Shown here: piece after piece, positions 1 to 8,581 of the stretch
How the letters are laid out: each line of letters opens with the position of its first letter
How positions within the stretch are numbered: the stretch's first letter is position 1
Source of the DNA: Pseudomaricurvus sp050633365
GTDB lineage: Bacteria > Pseudomonadota > Gammaproteobacteria > Pseudomonadales > Cellvibrionaceae
Direction of reading: 5' to 3'
DNA length: 64,000 bases
Assembly: GCA_050633365.1 (NCBI GenBank)
Contig: JBOEGJ010000010.1
Coordinates: 1-64,000 of the forward strand
Program-made: the position numbers and the translations under genes
The notes under the pieces: generated by a model
Told to the model about the DNA's origin: nothing
Seen by the model: only the letters and a program-made list of their open reading frames with translations
Database searches by the model: none

Positions 1-229
1 TAAATAACTCGGGGCGATTCAGAGTGACCTGATCCAATACATACTGATCGCTGCGCGGGTCGCTGGAGGTGGCAACGTTAATACCAAAGAAATCATCGGC
101 AATCTTAACAGGTACTTTTACTCGGCTGGATAGGGATTTTGGCCAGTGTAGAAAGGTGTAGATACCGATCGAAATATCCGCAACTACTCGAGGCCAGAAG
201 ATCCATGGTTTAAGCTTATTGTGTTTCAT
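1..229 (-). CDS. N-terminal part of an unrecognised protein (runs off the left edge)
   Basis: An open minus-strand frame of 76 codons starts at ATG 229 and stays open to the window edge, so the C-terminus lies outside. An AGGAAG ribosome site lies about 11 bases before the ATG. The protein begins MKHNKLKPWIFWPRVV and contains a VKIADDFFGINVATSS stretch. The FFGIN segment is loosely reminiscent of the first strand of glycoside-hydrolase barrels, but that is a guess. There is no obvious signal peptide, although the first 30 residues are aromatic and basic. I cannot assign a function from this fragment. Confidence 0.45.
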   Translation of the reverse strand, partial: MKHNKLKPWIFWPRVVADISIGIYTFLHWPKSLSSRVKVPVKIADDFFGINVATSSDPRSDQYVLDQVTLNRPELF

Positions 230-649
230 ACTGCAAAAATCTTCCTGATGTACCATCTCAATAGAGAGAGCGCCGTGGTTGAGTGGTGATGTCAATGAGC
301 TCGGGGGGCGGCATGAGATCCGGTATGTCTTTCGACGTGCTATAGCCTGTAAAAGCGTAGGTCTTTGAGTCTGGTCTAATTCAGGCGAGTGAGGAGTTTA
401 CATTGGATCAAATGCTAGACTCAAGGAGGAGTGCTCCCGTCTTCGGGATAATGTGAATACTGTTATGTCAGGAAGCTCGCGTACCAGAGGGAAGTCATCC
501 TCAAGGCGGCAGGAATCTTAATGTTGGGGCTAGGCGGCCCTGAGAGTTTCGGTGCCGCTGTTGCACTACCCAAGTCGTGTTTTCTTCGTAGCGTCTTTTG
601 GAATGATTGGGTTAGTATTATCACGTTTACACTTGCTGGAAGCTCAATC
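230..649. other. Gene-free stretch between divergent genes
   Basis: About 420 bases separate the partial gene on the minus strand from the oxidoreductase at 650. The stretch holds a GA-rich tract near 425-437 (caaggaggagtg) with no convincing gene behind it, and an alternative upstream ATG for the oxidoreductase at 521. I see no strong terminator or tRNA. It presumably carries promoters for both flanking genes. Confidence 0.4.
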
Positions 650-1642
650 ATGAAAACTTGGAAAGCAACAGAATTTGGGAGCCCACGGGAGGTGTTACGT
701 TGTATTGACGCGCCTATACCGAGTCTTGAGGATCAGTCGACGGACGATCTAATTCAAGTGAGAGTATTGACCGCAGGTGTTGGTCTTCCTGATGTCATTA
801 TGCTGACCGGTCAATACCCGCCAGTAAAGCAAGCGCCGGTATCGCCGGGACAGGAATTGGTGGGAATAGTCACTGAGACCTCCGCCGGGTCCTCGTTTAA
901 AGTGGGTGACAAGCTCATGGGTATTTCTGCCTTTAGTATCGGTCACGGTGGTTTTTCAGAAATGGCTTTGCTCATCGAAAGTCGAGCAAATTTAGTGCCC
1001 TCGTCACTAACCGATGAGCAGGCGGCGGGTTTTATTATTCCCTATCACACCGCCCATAACGCTTTGGAACAACGCACTCGCTTGAAGCCCGGTGAGACTT
1101 TGCTTGTGTTGGGGGCTCCGGGGAGCAGTGGTTCAGCAGCCGTGCAGCTGGGTAAAGCAATGGGGGCTCATATTATTGCCGTTGCTGGCAATGAGGAAAA
1201 GGCAAACTTTTGTCGTACCTTAGGTGCCGATGAGGTAATCAATTATCGCCAAGGCTCAATGTCCGAACAGGTGATGAATATGACTCAAGGCAAAGGCGCT
1301 GATGTGATTTTCGATCCGGTAGGTGGGGATTCCTATAGACAAGCCACTCGATGTGTTGCTCACAATGGTCGTATTGCACTGGTGGGGTTCGCAGCGGGTT
1401 GGCCGAAAATCGATCCTAGGCACATATTACAACACAGCTATGATCTGGTGGGCGTTTTTATCGGTGCCCGTAGTGACAAAGAAGTGAAAGACGCTCAGCG
1501 AACATTGTTTGATCTGTGTGAGAAGGGGTTAATTGTCCCGCCTATTGATCAAGTGTTTGATTTCGAGGATGTACCTAAGGCGTTGGAGCGACTTGCTTCT
1601 GGCAATGCGCTTGGCAAGCAGATCGTCAAGATCAGCGAGTGA
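650..1642 (+). CDS. MDR-family NADPH:quinone oxidoreductase-like protein
   Basis: This 330-residue medium-chain dehydrogenase/reductase lacks zinc-ligand clusters, as in the quinone oxidoreductase (QOR) branch. An N-terminal GroES-like domain covers about residues 1-140. The nucleotide-binding fold has the GAPGSSGSAAVQLGKAMGA glycine motif near residue 155 and a conserved LGADEVINY strand. It should reduce quinones or activated alkenes with NADPH in the cytoplasm. The ATG at 650 was chosen because MKTWKATEFG matches the usual family N-terminus and a GGAAG site precedes it. An in-frame ATG at 521, also with an AGGAA site, would add 43 residues of no recognisable family sequence. The gene stands alone. 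Confidence 0.85.
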   Translation: MKTWKATEFGSPREVLRCIDAPIPSLEDQSTDDLIQVRVLTAGVGLPDVIMLTGQYPPVKQAPVSPGQELVGIVTETSAGSSFKVGDKLMGISAFSIGHGGFSEMALLIESRANLVPSSLTDEQAAGFIIPYHTAHNALEQRTRLKPGETLLVLGAPGSSGSAAVQLGKAMGAHIIAVAGNEEKANFCRTLGADEVINYRQGSMSEQVMNMTQGKGADVIFDPVGGDSYRQATRCVAHNGRIALVGFAAGWPKIDPRHILQHSYDLVGVFIGARSDKEVKDAQRTLFDLCEKGLIVPPIDQVFDFEDVPKALERLASGNALGKQIVKISE

Positions 1643-1721
1643 GTGAGGGGCGAGATTTACGCGTTTCTTTCTTGGGCTCTACTCTTCTTGAACTCCATCT
1701 TTCTTGAATCTCAAACGATGC

Positions 1722-1925
1722 TTATTCTGACCAATACCGGTTGGTGATATCGTAGCGGTAACGGATATCACAGGTAACCTCCACCCGCTTCACGTCCTGT
1801 TTGATCCCTTCGAGCAGGTAACGATTGTAAGGTGGTGGAATCTTGATGGATTGTCCTTCTACGTCTTGGAAGGCGAACTTTCCGCCGGATTCTTTATTCC
1901 AGTCTTTATTGAGATGCACTAACAC
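1722..1925 (-). pseudogene. Possible fragment of a larger gene
   Basis: A 67-codon minus-strand frame starts at GTG 1925 and is preceded two codons earlier by an in-frame stop. The product reads LVHLNKDWNKESGGKFAF and then IKIPPPYNRYLLEGIKQD. The LNKDW...GG pattern resembles the C-terminal half of 2-oxoglutarate/Fe(II) oxygenase-like folds (LNxDW..GG), but the HxD iron ligands are absent. With no clear start and a repeat-rich scar just upstream, it reads as the remnant of a truncated gene. A chance frame is also possible. Confidence 0.3.
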
Positions 1926-1940
1926 ACTTCACGCTCGGGA

Positions 1941-2344
1941 GAGCGATCAAATAATGTGGACCCTCACTCTAAATAAACATGGTCACCCACTCTAATAATA
2001 TTTAAATAGAGCGCTATCGATTTTTTAGTCCGCCTGTAGTTGTTAAAGATTAATGGCTAGGAGTTCAGGTGCACGCCAAAAACTAATTTCTACGCAGCAA
2101 CGGTTCTTCTTTTTCAAGAGTACGGCGAGATGTATTGAGGTAAGTTACGAGAGCAAAAATAATATGGACACCCACTCCAAAAATATTTAAATGAAATATT
2201 ATCGATTTTTTAAACCATCTTTAGTTTTTAAAGATTAGTGGGTAGGAGTTCAGGCGCGCCAAAAACCAATTCTAGCGCAGCATGTGCTCCTCTTTTTCAA
2301 GAGTACGGCGAGATATATTCAGGTGAGTTAAGAGAGCAATAAAC
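1941..2344. repeat. Tandem 185-bp imperfect repeat, two copies plus a partial copy
   Basis: Copy 1 (about 1978-2162) and copy 2 (about 2163-2344) share the same order of blocks: a tgg(t/a)cacccactc motif, an AT-rich atatttaaat block, atcgattttt, aaagatta, ggagttcagg, a ctttttcaagagtacggcg block and gagagcaa. A partial third copy (1941-1972) carries the end of the unit and another ggaccctcactc motif. The copies differ by many substitutions, so the duplication is old. The motif tggacacccactc resembles short palindrome-like sequences that accompany REP-associated transposases, and a decayed one lies next door. Confidence 0.7.
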
Positions 2345-2393
2345 TACAGCTGTTTAATCCGGGTGCGCGTTGATAATCTAGATTCTGATAAGC

Positions 2394-2990
2394 TTACTTA
2401 AGGTTGTAAACCGAGCCAATCAACCACCTAAATCGACTCTCGAACTGGGTAGCACTGTACAGCCATTGTTTGGGATCGATACCTAATCGTTCAACAATTG
2501 GTGGCGTGCTTGCTAGGATGGCACCTCGCTTATCTTCACGAGTGATGCGTCCGTCCAATCGAGTAATTCTAAGTAATCAGATAATCGAAAAGGGAGTCCG
2601 TCGGGAATATCTTGCCGTGGATTGTCGGCAAAGGAAATTAGAGCTTTAGGTTGTTGTCGAGGGTGATTGGCTATGTCAGCGGTTTTGGCTTTCTCGATAC
2701 GTAATTTCGCGCTGGTGTGATCTGACTCCTCTGGGGGGGGCATTTTAGCGCGAGTGGGATTTAAATCGACATAGGCCATGTAGGCTGCCAATGCGGCTTC
2801 ATCCAACAGGGCTTGAGACTTGAAACGTCTCTCCCAAAAACGGCAGTGCATTGGTTTTCATAATTGGTTTCTCTGGCAATGAACTCATTAAGACCTTGCA
2901 TAAACTGGCTGATGCTCATGAGCCGTTCGACGCTATCGAATGCTTGACCTCGAATAAAGCGTTGGCTGACAGCGTTGCCTCGATGGTATT
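2394..2990 (-). pseudogene. Decayed IS200-like REP-associated tyrosine transposase
   Basis: Conserved family blocks appear in order on the minus strand but in shifting frames. First comes LNEFIARETNYENQC, then a frameshift near 2850 into RFWERRFKSQALLDEAAL and AYVDLNPTRAKM. A second shift near 2530 follows LELLDWTD, after which GRITREDKRGAIL, ERLGIDPKQWL and FESRFRWLIGSVYNLK run to a stop at 2394. These match the C-terminal two thirds of the family. The N-terminal part, with the HUH histidines and probably the catalytic tyrosine, is not found. The gene is therefore non-functional. Confidence 0.8.
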
Positions 2991-3037
2991 TATTGCAGCC
3001 ACCTTTGAGGGTTTTTCACGGAGAAAACTCGAAAAAA

Positions 3038-3054
3038 GGAACTGTCCCTGTCAC
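3038..3054. repeat. Terminal-like motif of the decayed transposable element
   Basis: The motif ggaactgtccctgtcac lies just upstream of the transposase remnant. Read on the minus strand it is gtgacagggacagttcc. Such sequences are often found bordering IS200-like/REP transposase relics in gammaproteobacteria. The tga of this motif also supplies the stop codon of the LysR gene ending at 3051. Confidence 0.45.
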
Positions 3055-3950
3055 AAATTTTTCTTACCACGCTCCCCTCGCATAAACGGTTTCATCGCTT
3101 CCATTTCCTTTTGCAAAAAACGCTTACAGTGTTGAATCCGCGCAGTCGATCTCAAGTCGGGGTGGTGCAATAACCAAATGCTCCATTCACTGCGGGGTAG
3201 GGGAACTGGTAAGCGCGCAACTGAATCGTCGGCGATTTTATCGGGCAAAAAGCATGGCATTCTCGCAATACCGTAACCCAGCTTTACGGCATTGAACATG
3301 CTGTAGAGATCATCCACACGCAATACGATTTCTGGGTTTATGCAGTGTTGCTGTGCCCAGTGAGGAACCTTCTCTTGGTTAGTCCAAACAATGATGCGGG
3401 TTGGCTCGCGGCTATCGCCCTCGGCGAATTTCTCGGCGTGGACTCGATCGGCGTAAAGACCGTGTTGCATGTGTTCTATGTGGTTGGCGATTAGGTAGTC
3501 CGGCGGCGAGGGGCTTAGGCGTATGGCTAAATCCGCTTCGCGATTGGCTAGGTTGCGCACGCCTCTGGATACCTGCAAATCTAAATTAATCGCTGGGTGC
3601 TCGGCACAGTAGCGCTGCAGTGGCTCGGCCATGTAGTACTGAAAGACCTCGTGGGGCATGGTGAGAGAAATCTTGCCTTCTAGTCGTGCATCTTGGCCCA
3701 TCAATACCCGCGAGATACGCTGATTGGCGCTGCGCACTTCACTGGCAATGTCGTAGATGGCGGCGCCGGCGTCGGTCATCTCGTAGCCTTTCTGGATGCG
3801 CTCAAACAAACGCACGCCATGCTCTTGCTCCAGTACCTGAATGCGTCGCGACACAGTGGAATGATTGACCCCCAATTGTTTCGCAGCGGCCGAGAAACTG
3901 CCTTGATCGGCGACGGCCAGAAAGTACTGAAAATCGTCCCAGCTGTGCAT
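3051..3950 (-). CDS. LysR-family transcriptional regulator (of the GST/nitronate monooxygenase pair)
   Basis: This 299-residue protein has an N-terminal winged helix-turn-helix (DDFQYFLAVADQGSFSAAAKQL, then NHSTVSRRIQVLE) and a C-terminal periplasmic-binding-like effector domain from about residue 90. It is divergent from the GST and nitronate monooxygenase genes, so it probably controls that 160-bp intergenic promoter region. The C-terminus (PFMRGERGKKNL) runs into the transposon-like motif, and the stop codon comes from that motif. The last few residues may therefore not be ancestral. The family effector is unknown. Confidence 0.88.
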   Translation of the reverse strand: MHSWDDFQYFLAVADQGSFSAAAKQLGVNHSTVSRRIQVLEQEHGVRLFERIQKGYEMTDAGAAIYDIASEVRSANQRISRVLMGQDARLEGKISLTMPHEVFQYYMAEPLQRYCAEHPAINLDLQVSRGVRNLANREADLAIRLSPSPPDYLIANHIEHMQHGLYADRVHAEKFAEGDSREPTRIIVWTNQEKVPHWAQQHCINPEIVLRVDDLYSMFNAVKLGYGIARMPCFLPDKIADDSVARLPVPLPRSEWSIWLLHHPDLRSTARIQHCKRFLQKEMEAMKPFMRGERGKKNL

Positions 3951-4108
3951 TTTTGCAAACCTGTTGTGTGTTTATTGTGAATTTATCTGGATGCTAACGG
4001 CTTTTACACTAGCTGTCGATGGTTGGCCAACCAGATTCATTTCCCAGTCTGCTCTTTACCGATGGCGCAGGCGATTCGCTTCAGGCGACCTATTTTCAGG
4101 AGATATGT

Positions 4109-4765
4109 ATGTACAAGCTCTATTCCATTGCAGGCAGTTGCTCGACCGGTATTCACGTATTGATGCGCAAGCTGGGCCAGCCGGTCGAAATTGTAATACG
4201 CAGTGAGATCGACGATTACGCCCAACTGGTTCCGACTAATCAGGTGCCAGCCTTACAAAGCGGCGATCGATTACTGACCGAAGGCGCCTCCATTGCGCTC
4301 TATCTATTGGAGCGGCACGGTGAGCTGCCCCAAGACGTGGAAGCGCGTAGCGAGTTGCGTCAGTGGCTGATGTTTAACTACGCCACCTTGCATCCTGCCT
4401 ACAGCAAGTTGTTCACTGTCGGTGGCACCATGGCCGATGGGCCTGAAAAAAATGCGTTGATGCAGGTGTTGGCCGGGCGTGTTTCAGAGCTATGGCAGAT
4501 TGTTGAAGCGCGCCTTCTTGCGCGAAGCCAAGCTGAACATAATTCAGCCCAACAAAACCGGACCGGTCAAACTTATATGTTTGGCGATCAACCGAGCCTG
4601 ATCGATTATTTGCTGGCGGTGTATAGCCGCTGGGGTGATAGCTTTCCAACGCTCAATATTGAGTTGGGTGAACACACGCAGCGCCTGATCGCCCATGTGA
4701 TGCAGTTGCCTGAGTTTATCACCGCCGCAGAAGCCGAAGGCATTGAACTTGTCGCAGCGGCCTAA
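4109..4765 (+). CDS. Glutathione S-transferase family protein
   Basis: A 218-residue cytosolic GST. The N-terminal thioredoxin-like domain starts MYKLYSIAGSCSTGIHVLM and has the cis-proline segment NQVPALQSGD followed by TEGASIALYLLE, which contacts the glutathione gamma-glutamyl group. The helical C-terminal domain contains FGDQPSLIDYLLAVY. The Ser/Cys pair near residue 11 is the likely thiol-activating position. The start at 4109 is set by a CAGGAGA site six bases upstream. It is followed 64 bp later by a nitronate monooxygenase and divergent from a LysR gene, suggesting an inducible detoxification pair. Confidence 0.85.
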   Translation: MYKLYSIAGSCSTGIHVLMRKLGQPVEIVIRSEIDDYAQLVPTNQVPALQSGDRLLTEGASIALYLLERHGELPQDVEARSELRQWLMFNYATLHPAYSKLFTVGGTMADGPEKNALMQVLAGRVSELWQIVEARLLARSQAEHNSAQQNRTGQTYMFGDQPSLIDYLLAVYSRWGDSFPTLNIELGEHTQRLIAHVMQLPEFITAAEAEGIELVAAA

Positions 4766-4829
4766 GCGCCAGTTAAGACCGCACCGTGGGCTGGCATCAC
4801 CAGCCCACCTAAAAATTTTTGGAGGAAAC

Positions 4830-5942
4830 ATGGGCTGGAACAAAACCCCCGTCAGTGAGCGACTCGACATCGAGTACCCGATTATTCAAGGGCCTTTTGG
4901 TGGCAACATTTCTACCTTGGATTTGTTGTCCGTCGTCTCAAACGCTGGCGGCATGGGGTCCTTCGGTGCCCATATGTTGGCACCGGATGAGATTATTAGC
5001 CGGGTGGCCAATGCTAAGCTGCGCACCGACAAGGCATTTAATTTTAATCTGTGGGTCTCGAATGATGGAGACACGGTTGATGGAAGGCCTAGTGACCGGG
5101 TGTCAGTTCAAGATGTTCTCACGAACCTTGATCCAAAGGTTTTTGATCGCGGGCTGAGTTTGTTTAAACCCTTTTATGACGAGTTGGGCATTGCCTACCC
5201 TAGCTACCCTGAGCGCATCACTCCGCGTTTTGATGAACAGATGGAGGCCATTCTCGAGGCTCGTCCCCCGGTGTTCAGTTTTGTCTTTGGCATACCCGAG
5301 AAAAAAATTCTGGATGCCTGCCAGCAGCGTGACATTACGACCCTCGGCGCGGCGACCACGTTTGATGAGGCCCGCGCTCTGGCCGAAGAGGGGGTGGATA
5401 TTGTATTGGCTACAGGATTTGAGGCGGGTGGCCATCGGGTGTCGTTTTTAAAACCGGCGCAGCAATCGTTGATGAGCACTCACGCATTGGTGCGGCAGAT
5501 TAATTATCGCCTCGACATTCCTTTGATTGCGGCCGGTGGCATTGCCGACGCCCGGGGTATCGCCGCTGCACAAATCGCCGGCGCCGATGCCGTGCAAATT
5601 GGCACGGCCTTTTTGGCGTGTCGGGAATCGGGTGCGAGCGAGGTGCACAAGCAAGCATTGTTCAGTGAACGCGCCCATGAAACGGTGTTGAGCTGCAACT
5701 ACACTGGGCGACTTGCGCGCTTTATCCCCGATGAGTTTATCGACGCGATTGATCGCTCACAGGATTTACCACTACCGTATCCGTTGCACAGCTTTTTTGT
5801 CGCGCCGATTAAAGCGGCAGCCGCGGTGGAAGGGAATGCTGAATTCAGTTCGCTCTACGCAGGTCAGGGAGCGCCACTGTTGCAGCACCGAGATGCGGGC
5901 TCGTTGATGGCGGCATTGGTTGAGCAATTGAACTCATATTGA
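4830..5942 (+). CDS. Nitronate monooxygenase (2-nitropropane dioxygenase family)
   Basis: A 370-residue FMN-dependent TIM-barrel enzyme. It oxidises alkyl nitronates (for example propionate 3-nitronate) to carbonyl compounds and nitrite or nitrate. Visible class motifs are the N-terminal YPIIQGPFGG, GFEAGGHR near residue 195, and the phosphate-binding IAAGGIADARG with GADAVQIGTAFL at about 228-258. The start at 4830 follows a strong TTGGAGG site. An in-frame ATG at 4743 would overlap the GST gene and is unlikely. Co-transcription with the upstream GST is likely. Confidence 0.88.
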   Translation: MGWNKTPVSERLDIEYPIIQGPFGGNISTLDLLSVVSNAGGMGSFGAHMLAPDEIISRVANAKLRTDKAFNFNLWVSNDGDTVDGRPSDRVSVQDVLTNLDPKVFDRGLSLFKPFYDELGIAYPSYPERITPRFDEQMEAILEARPPVFSFVFGIPEKKILDACQQRDITTLGAATTFDEARALAEEGVDIVLATGFEAGGHRVSFLKPAQQSLMSTHALVRQINYRLDIPLIAAGGIADARGIAAAQIAGADAVQIGTAFLACRESGASEVHKQALFSERAHETVLSCNYTGRLARFIPDEFIDAIDRSQDLPLPYPLHSFFVAPIKAAAAVEGNAEFSSLYAGQGAPLLQHRDAGSLMAALVEQLNSY

Positions 5943-5981
5943 TGACGTGGCAGGTTGAGCCTAATAAATAGGAGGGGGTGG

Positions 5982-6053
5982 ATGCCGATTGATATTGTGC
6001 CCCTGTTTTATAGGCATGACGACAAATTCAAGACTGTCTTCCTAGAATTTTGA
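5982..6053 (+). CDS. Possible 23-residue small ORF
   Basis: A short frame encoding MPIDIVPLFYRHDDKFKTV and four more residues follows an AGGAGGGGG ribosome-site-like run five bases upstream. It lies 40 bp after the nitronate monooxygenase stop codon. Nothing else supports it and I do not recognise the peptide; it could be a chance frame behind a purine run. Confidence 0.15.
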   Translation: MPIDIVPLFYRHDDKFKTVFLEF

Positions 6054-6154
6054 TGGCAGAGTAAGTAGGCCTCGATTTCAATGCGTAGCGCCTCCTAGCT
6101 AACGCAGCAGTTTTACAGCGCGAAAATTGAGTTAGATAGAAAGTACAATAGGAT

Positions 6155-7072
6155 CTAAGTCGCAACCAGAGTCGGTAATTCCTGCCTAAGAAAATTCGCA
6201 AAAAGCGAAACTGCTGGTGGCACTCCTTGTCGCGAAGGCATCAACAAACTGATGTCAGCCTCCCCAGAACTCCAATCCGGTAGCACGCGAATCAAGCGCT
6301 TGGTTCGCAACTCGTCTCGGCAGGTGTAAATCGGCAAATCGACGATACCTAATCCGGCTGTGGCGGCTTGTTTTAGCGTGCCCATATCTTCACTGCACAA
6401 ACGCGGCCGATAGGGTTTTGAAAATGTCGAGCCATCGGCGGCTTCGAGTAACCAGTGCCCAGTCTCTGGTTGCCAACCCAATTTTAAACCCGTGTGCTCA
6501 TCGAGTTCTTCTGGCGTCATGGGGTTGCCGACGGTTTCAAGGTATGAAGGTGAGGCAAGCAGTCCCCAAGTCACTGAGGCCAGTCGGCGTTGAATTAGGG
6601 TGGAGTCGGGTAGGGGGGTGTTGTGCCCACGAATTGCCATGTCGACGCCGCTATCGATTAAGTCGACAGCCTGATTGGTGACCTGCTGAATAATCTCGAC
6701 CTTGGGGTACTCGTTGAGAAAACGCACTACCAGTTGAGAGAGTACAAACTGCGCCATGCCCACAGAGCAAGACACTCGAACTTTACCTGTTACTGTGCTG
6801 GAACTTTGCTCAATCACGGCATTGGCGGTTTCGATTTCGTCGACGGCTTTACGGGCATGTTTATAAAAAGCTTCGCCCACATCGGTCACTTTAAACTGGC
6901 GCGAGGTGCGCTGAATCAAACGCACACCGAGCTGATCTTCAAGCTGGCTGATATGCCGGCTGAGGCGAGATTTGGGAATGTTGAGCGCTCTGCCCGCAGG
7001 GGCAAACCCTTGCTTCTCGACCACGTGAACAAAAAAGAAGTAGCTGTTCATGTCCATCATCTTTGCTTCCAT
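6155..7072 (-). CDS. LysR-family transcriptional regulator (divergent from pirin)
   Basis: A 305-residue LysR regulator: N-terminal winged helix (NSYFFFVHVVEKQGFAPAG, IPKSRLSRHISQLEDQLG) and an effector-binding domain from about residue 95. The start at 7072 (MEAKMMDMNS) is chosen because AGGAG sits six bases before it. An upstream in-frame ATG at 7177 would add 35 polar residues atypical of the family. It is transcribed away from a pirin gene across a 224-bp gap, the usual arrangement for LysR control of pirin-DUF2798 pairs. Confidence 0.88.
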   Translation of the reverse strand: MEAKMMDMNSYFFFVHVVEKQGFAPAGRALNIPKSRLSRHISQLEDQLGVRLIQRTSRQFKVTDVGEAFYKHARKAVDEIETANAVIEQSSSTVTGKVRVSCSVGMAQFVLSQLVVRFLNEYPKVEIIQQVTNQAVDLIDSGVDMAIRGHNTPLPDSTLIQRRLASVTWGLLASPSYLETVGNPMTPEELDEHTGLKLGWQPETGHWLLEAADGSTFSKPYRPRLCSEDMGTLKQAATAGLGIVDLPIYTCRDELRTKRLIRVLPDWSSGEADISLLMPSRQGVPPAVSLFANFLRQELPTLVAT

Positions 7073-7296
7073 TAACCTCTCCTGCTTCTCTTTGTCATTC
7101 TCTTCGTGTTGTTTGGTCGATTCTTGTCGCCGTGAGCCCGCGCTATGCGCTGTGTTAGCGCCATGCCAGTCGTTCAAATGTCAGCTGGTTTATCGTTTCA
7201 ATTATAGGACGATGAGTTCTTCTTTTACCACTTTTCGGGGTTATCGTTCTGGTGGATACTTTTTTCATCGATATTACAGTCAAGCAGGGGAAGAAT

Positions 7297-8175
7297 ATGA
7301 ATCGGCAAACCGCTCCAAATACTCAACATCAAGCGCTTCAAGTTAGCCAACAAGTTGCGGGTACCCCGCTTAACATCGGCTCTGTGTTTGAGGCGCTAAG
7401 CTTCAAGCACGACCAGTTCGACGGTCTAATGGATCCGCTCATCATGCTCGATCACTACGTCATGACGGGCTCGACCTTTGGTGCTCACGGTCATGCAGGC
7501 CTATCGGCCTTATCGATTCTCTTTGAAGACAGCGAAGGCGTTTTCAACAATCGCGATTCCCTCGGCAACAATCTCGACCTGCTGCCCGGCGATGCCTATT
7601 GGCTGAAAGCCGGAAGCGGCGCCGTTCATGATGAGAAACCCACTGAAGGCTCGCGCACTCATGGCCTGCAACTCTTTGTGAACCTACCACAGCGCCACAA
7701 GCAAGATGCCCCTCGCTCATTGCACGTGTCATCGCAAGACATGCCTGTCATAAGCGGCGAAAGCCATCGCGTGCGCGTAGTCTTGGGTGAGAGTAACGGC
7801 ATCTTGGGGGCAAAATCACCGGCACTCTCCTTCACTGTTTTGGATGCTTACTTAGGCATAAAAGGCACCTACACCCACGAGGTCGCCAGCAACCAATCCC
7901 TAGTGGTCTACGCCGTCAGTGGCGAGCTCAAGATCGCCTTAGGCGATCAAGAAACCCAACTGCCGGCACGGCGAGCCATTGCCATTGAAGTTGGCTCCAT
8001 TGCTCAGCCGCTGCAAGTCTCCAGCGCAGATAAAGCACACTTTGTGGTGCTGCAAGGAGAACCTATTAAGGAGACCTTTGTACAAAAAGGCCCGTTCGTG
8101 ATGAGTAGTATCGACGAACTTAGTCAAGTAGTCGCGGACTATGAAAATGGTTTGTTAGGGACGATTGCCGAGTAG
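7297..8175 (+). CDS. Pirin family protein
   Basis: A 292-residue bicupin of the pirin family. The N-terminal cupin carries the metal-binding histidines in HGHAGLSALSIL and GSGAVHDEKP, with the family signature RDSLGN between them (N-NRDSLGNNLDLLPGDAYW). Bacterial pirins include quercetinase-like dioxygenases and redox or metabolic modulators; the substrate here is unknown. The start at 7297 follows AGGGGAAG. It is probably co-transcribed with the small DUF2798 membrane protein downstream and controlled by the divergent LysR. Confidence 0.87.
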   Translation: MNRQTAPNTQHQALQVSQQVAGTPLNIGSVFEALSFKHDQFDGLMDPLIMLDHYVMTGSTFGAHGHAGLSALSILFEDSEGVFNNRDSLGNNLDLLPGDAYWLKAGSGAVHDEKPTEGSRTHGLQLFVNLPQRHKQDAPRSLHVSSQDMPVISGESHRVRVVLGESNGILGAKSPALSFTVLDAYLGIKGTYTHEVASNQSLVVYAVSGELKIALGDQETQLPARRAIAIEVGSIAQPLQVSSADKAHFVVLQGEPIKETFVQKGPFVMSSIDELSQVVADYENGLLGTIAE

Positions 8176-8274
8176 TCCGTAGCACTGTTGATTGGCAATA
8201 AAGTGAGTAAGAGGGCTTGGCAGTTTTAATGCCAAGCCCGCACAAAAAAGAGTAACTTCTCTAGGAGGTTGACT

Positions 8275-8502
8275 GTGATAAACAAAAAGTATTTCCACTT
8301 GGTGTTCGTCGCCATCATGGCAGTGAGTATGACTTTGGTGTTGTCGTTCGTGACAATCCTCACCAGCGACGGTTTCTCTGCGCAGTTTTTGTTTGATTGG
8401 TTGAAAGCTGCGGGTTTAGGTTTTTGCGTTGCCTTTCCTGTGGCCTTAGCTATTGCGCCTGTTGCTAGGTGGGGGGCTGAGAAGTTGACGGCTAGCGACT
8501 AA
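8275..8502 (+). CDS. DUF2798 family small membrane protein
   Basis: A 75-residue protein with two predicted membrane helices (HLVFVAIMAVSMTLVLSFV and the segment LGFCVAFPVALAIAPVA) separated by a short loop, the usual DUF2798 layout. GTG 8275 is chosen as start because an AGGAGG sits at 8263-8268, six bases upstream. The in-frame TTG at 8269 would overlap that site. Its function is unknown; genes of this family commonly sit next to LysR regulators and small oxidoreductase genes, as here. Confidence 0.75.
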   Translation: MINKKYFHLVFVAIMAVSMTLVLSFVTILTSDGFSAQFLFDWLKAAGLGFCVAFPVALAIAPVARWGAEKLTASD

Positions 8503-8551
8503 TTTTGGGTTGAATTATTCACAGCATGGACGACTTTTTTTGATTTCATCT

Positions 8552-8578
8552 GGGGCTAAAGGGGCTAAAGGGGCTAGC
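8552..8578. repeat. Three tandem 9-bp repeats
   Basis: Two exact copies of ggggctaaa and one variant (ggggctagc) lie directly before the larger tRNA-associated repeat array. Function is unknown. Confidence 0.7.
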
Positions 8579-8581
8579 GGC

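Noticed and set aside
521..649. 43-residue N-terminal extension of the MDR oxidoreductase
   Set aside because: An AGGAA site precedes the upstream ATG, but the extra residues do not look like any part of the family and the internal ATG matches the usual N-terminus.
2851..3135. Plus-strand frame of 94 codons
   Set aside because: It is antisense to the transposase relic and to the 3' end of the LysR gene, and has no ribosome site or family features.
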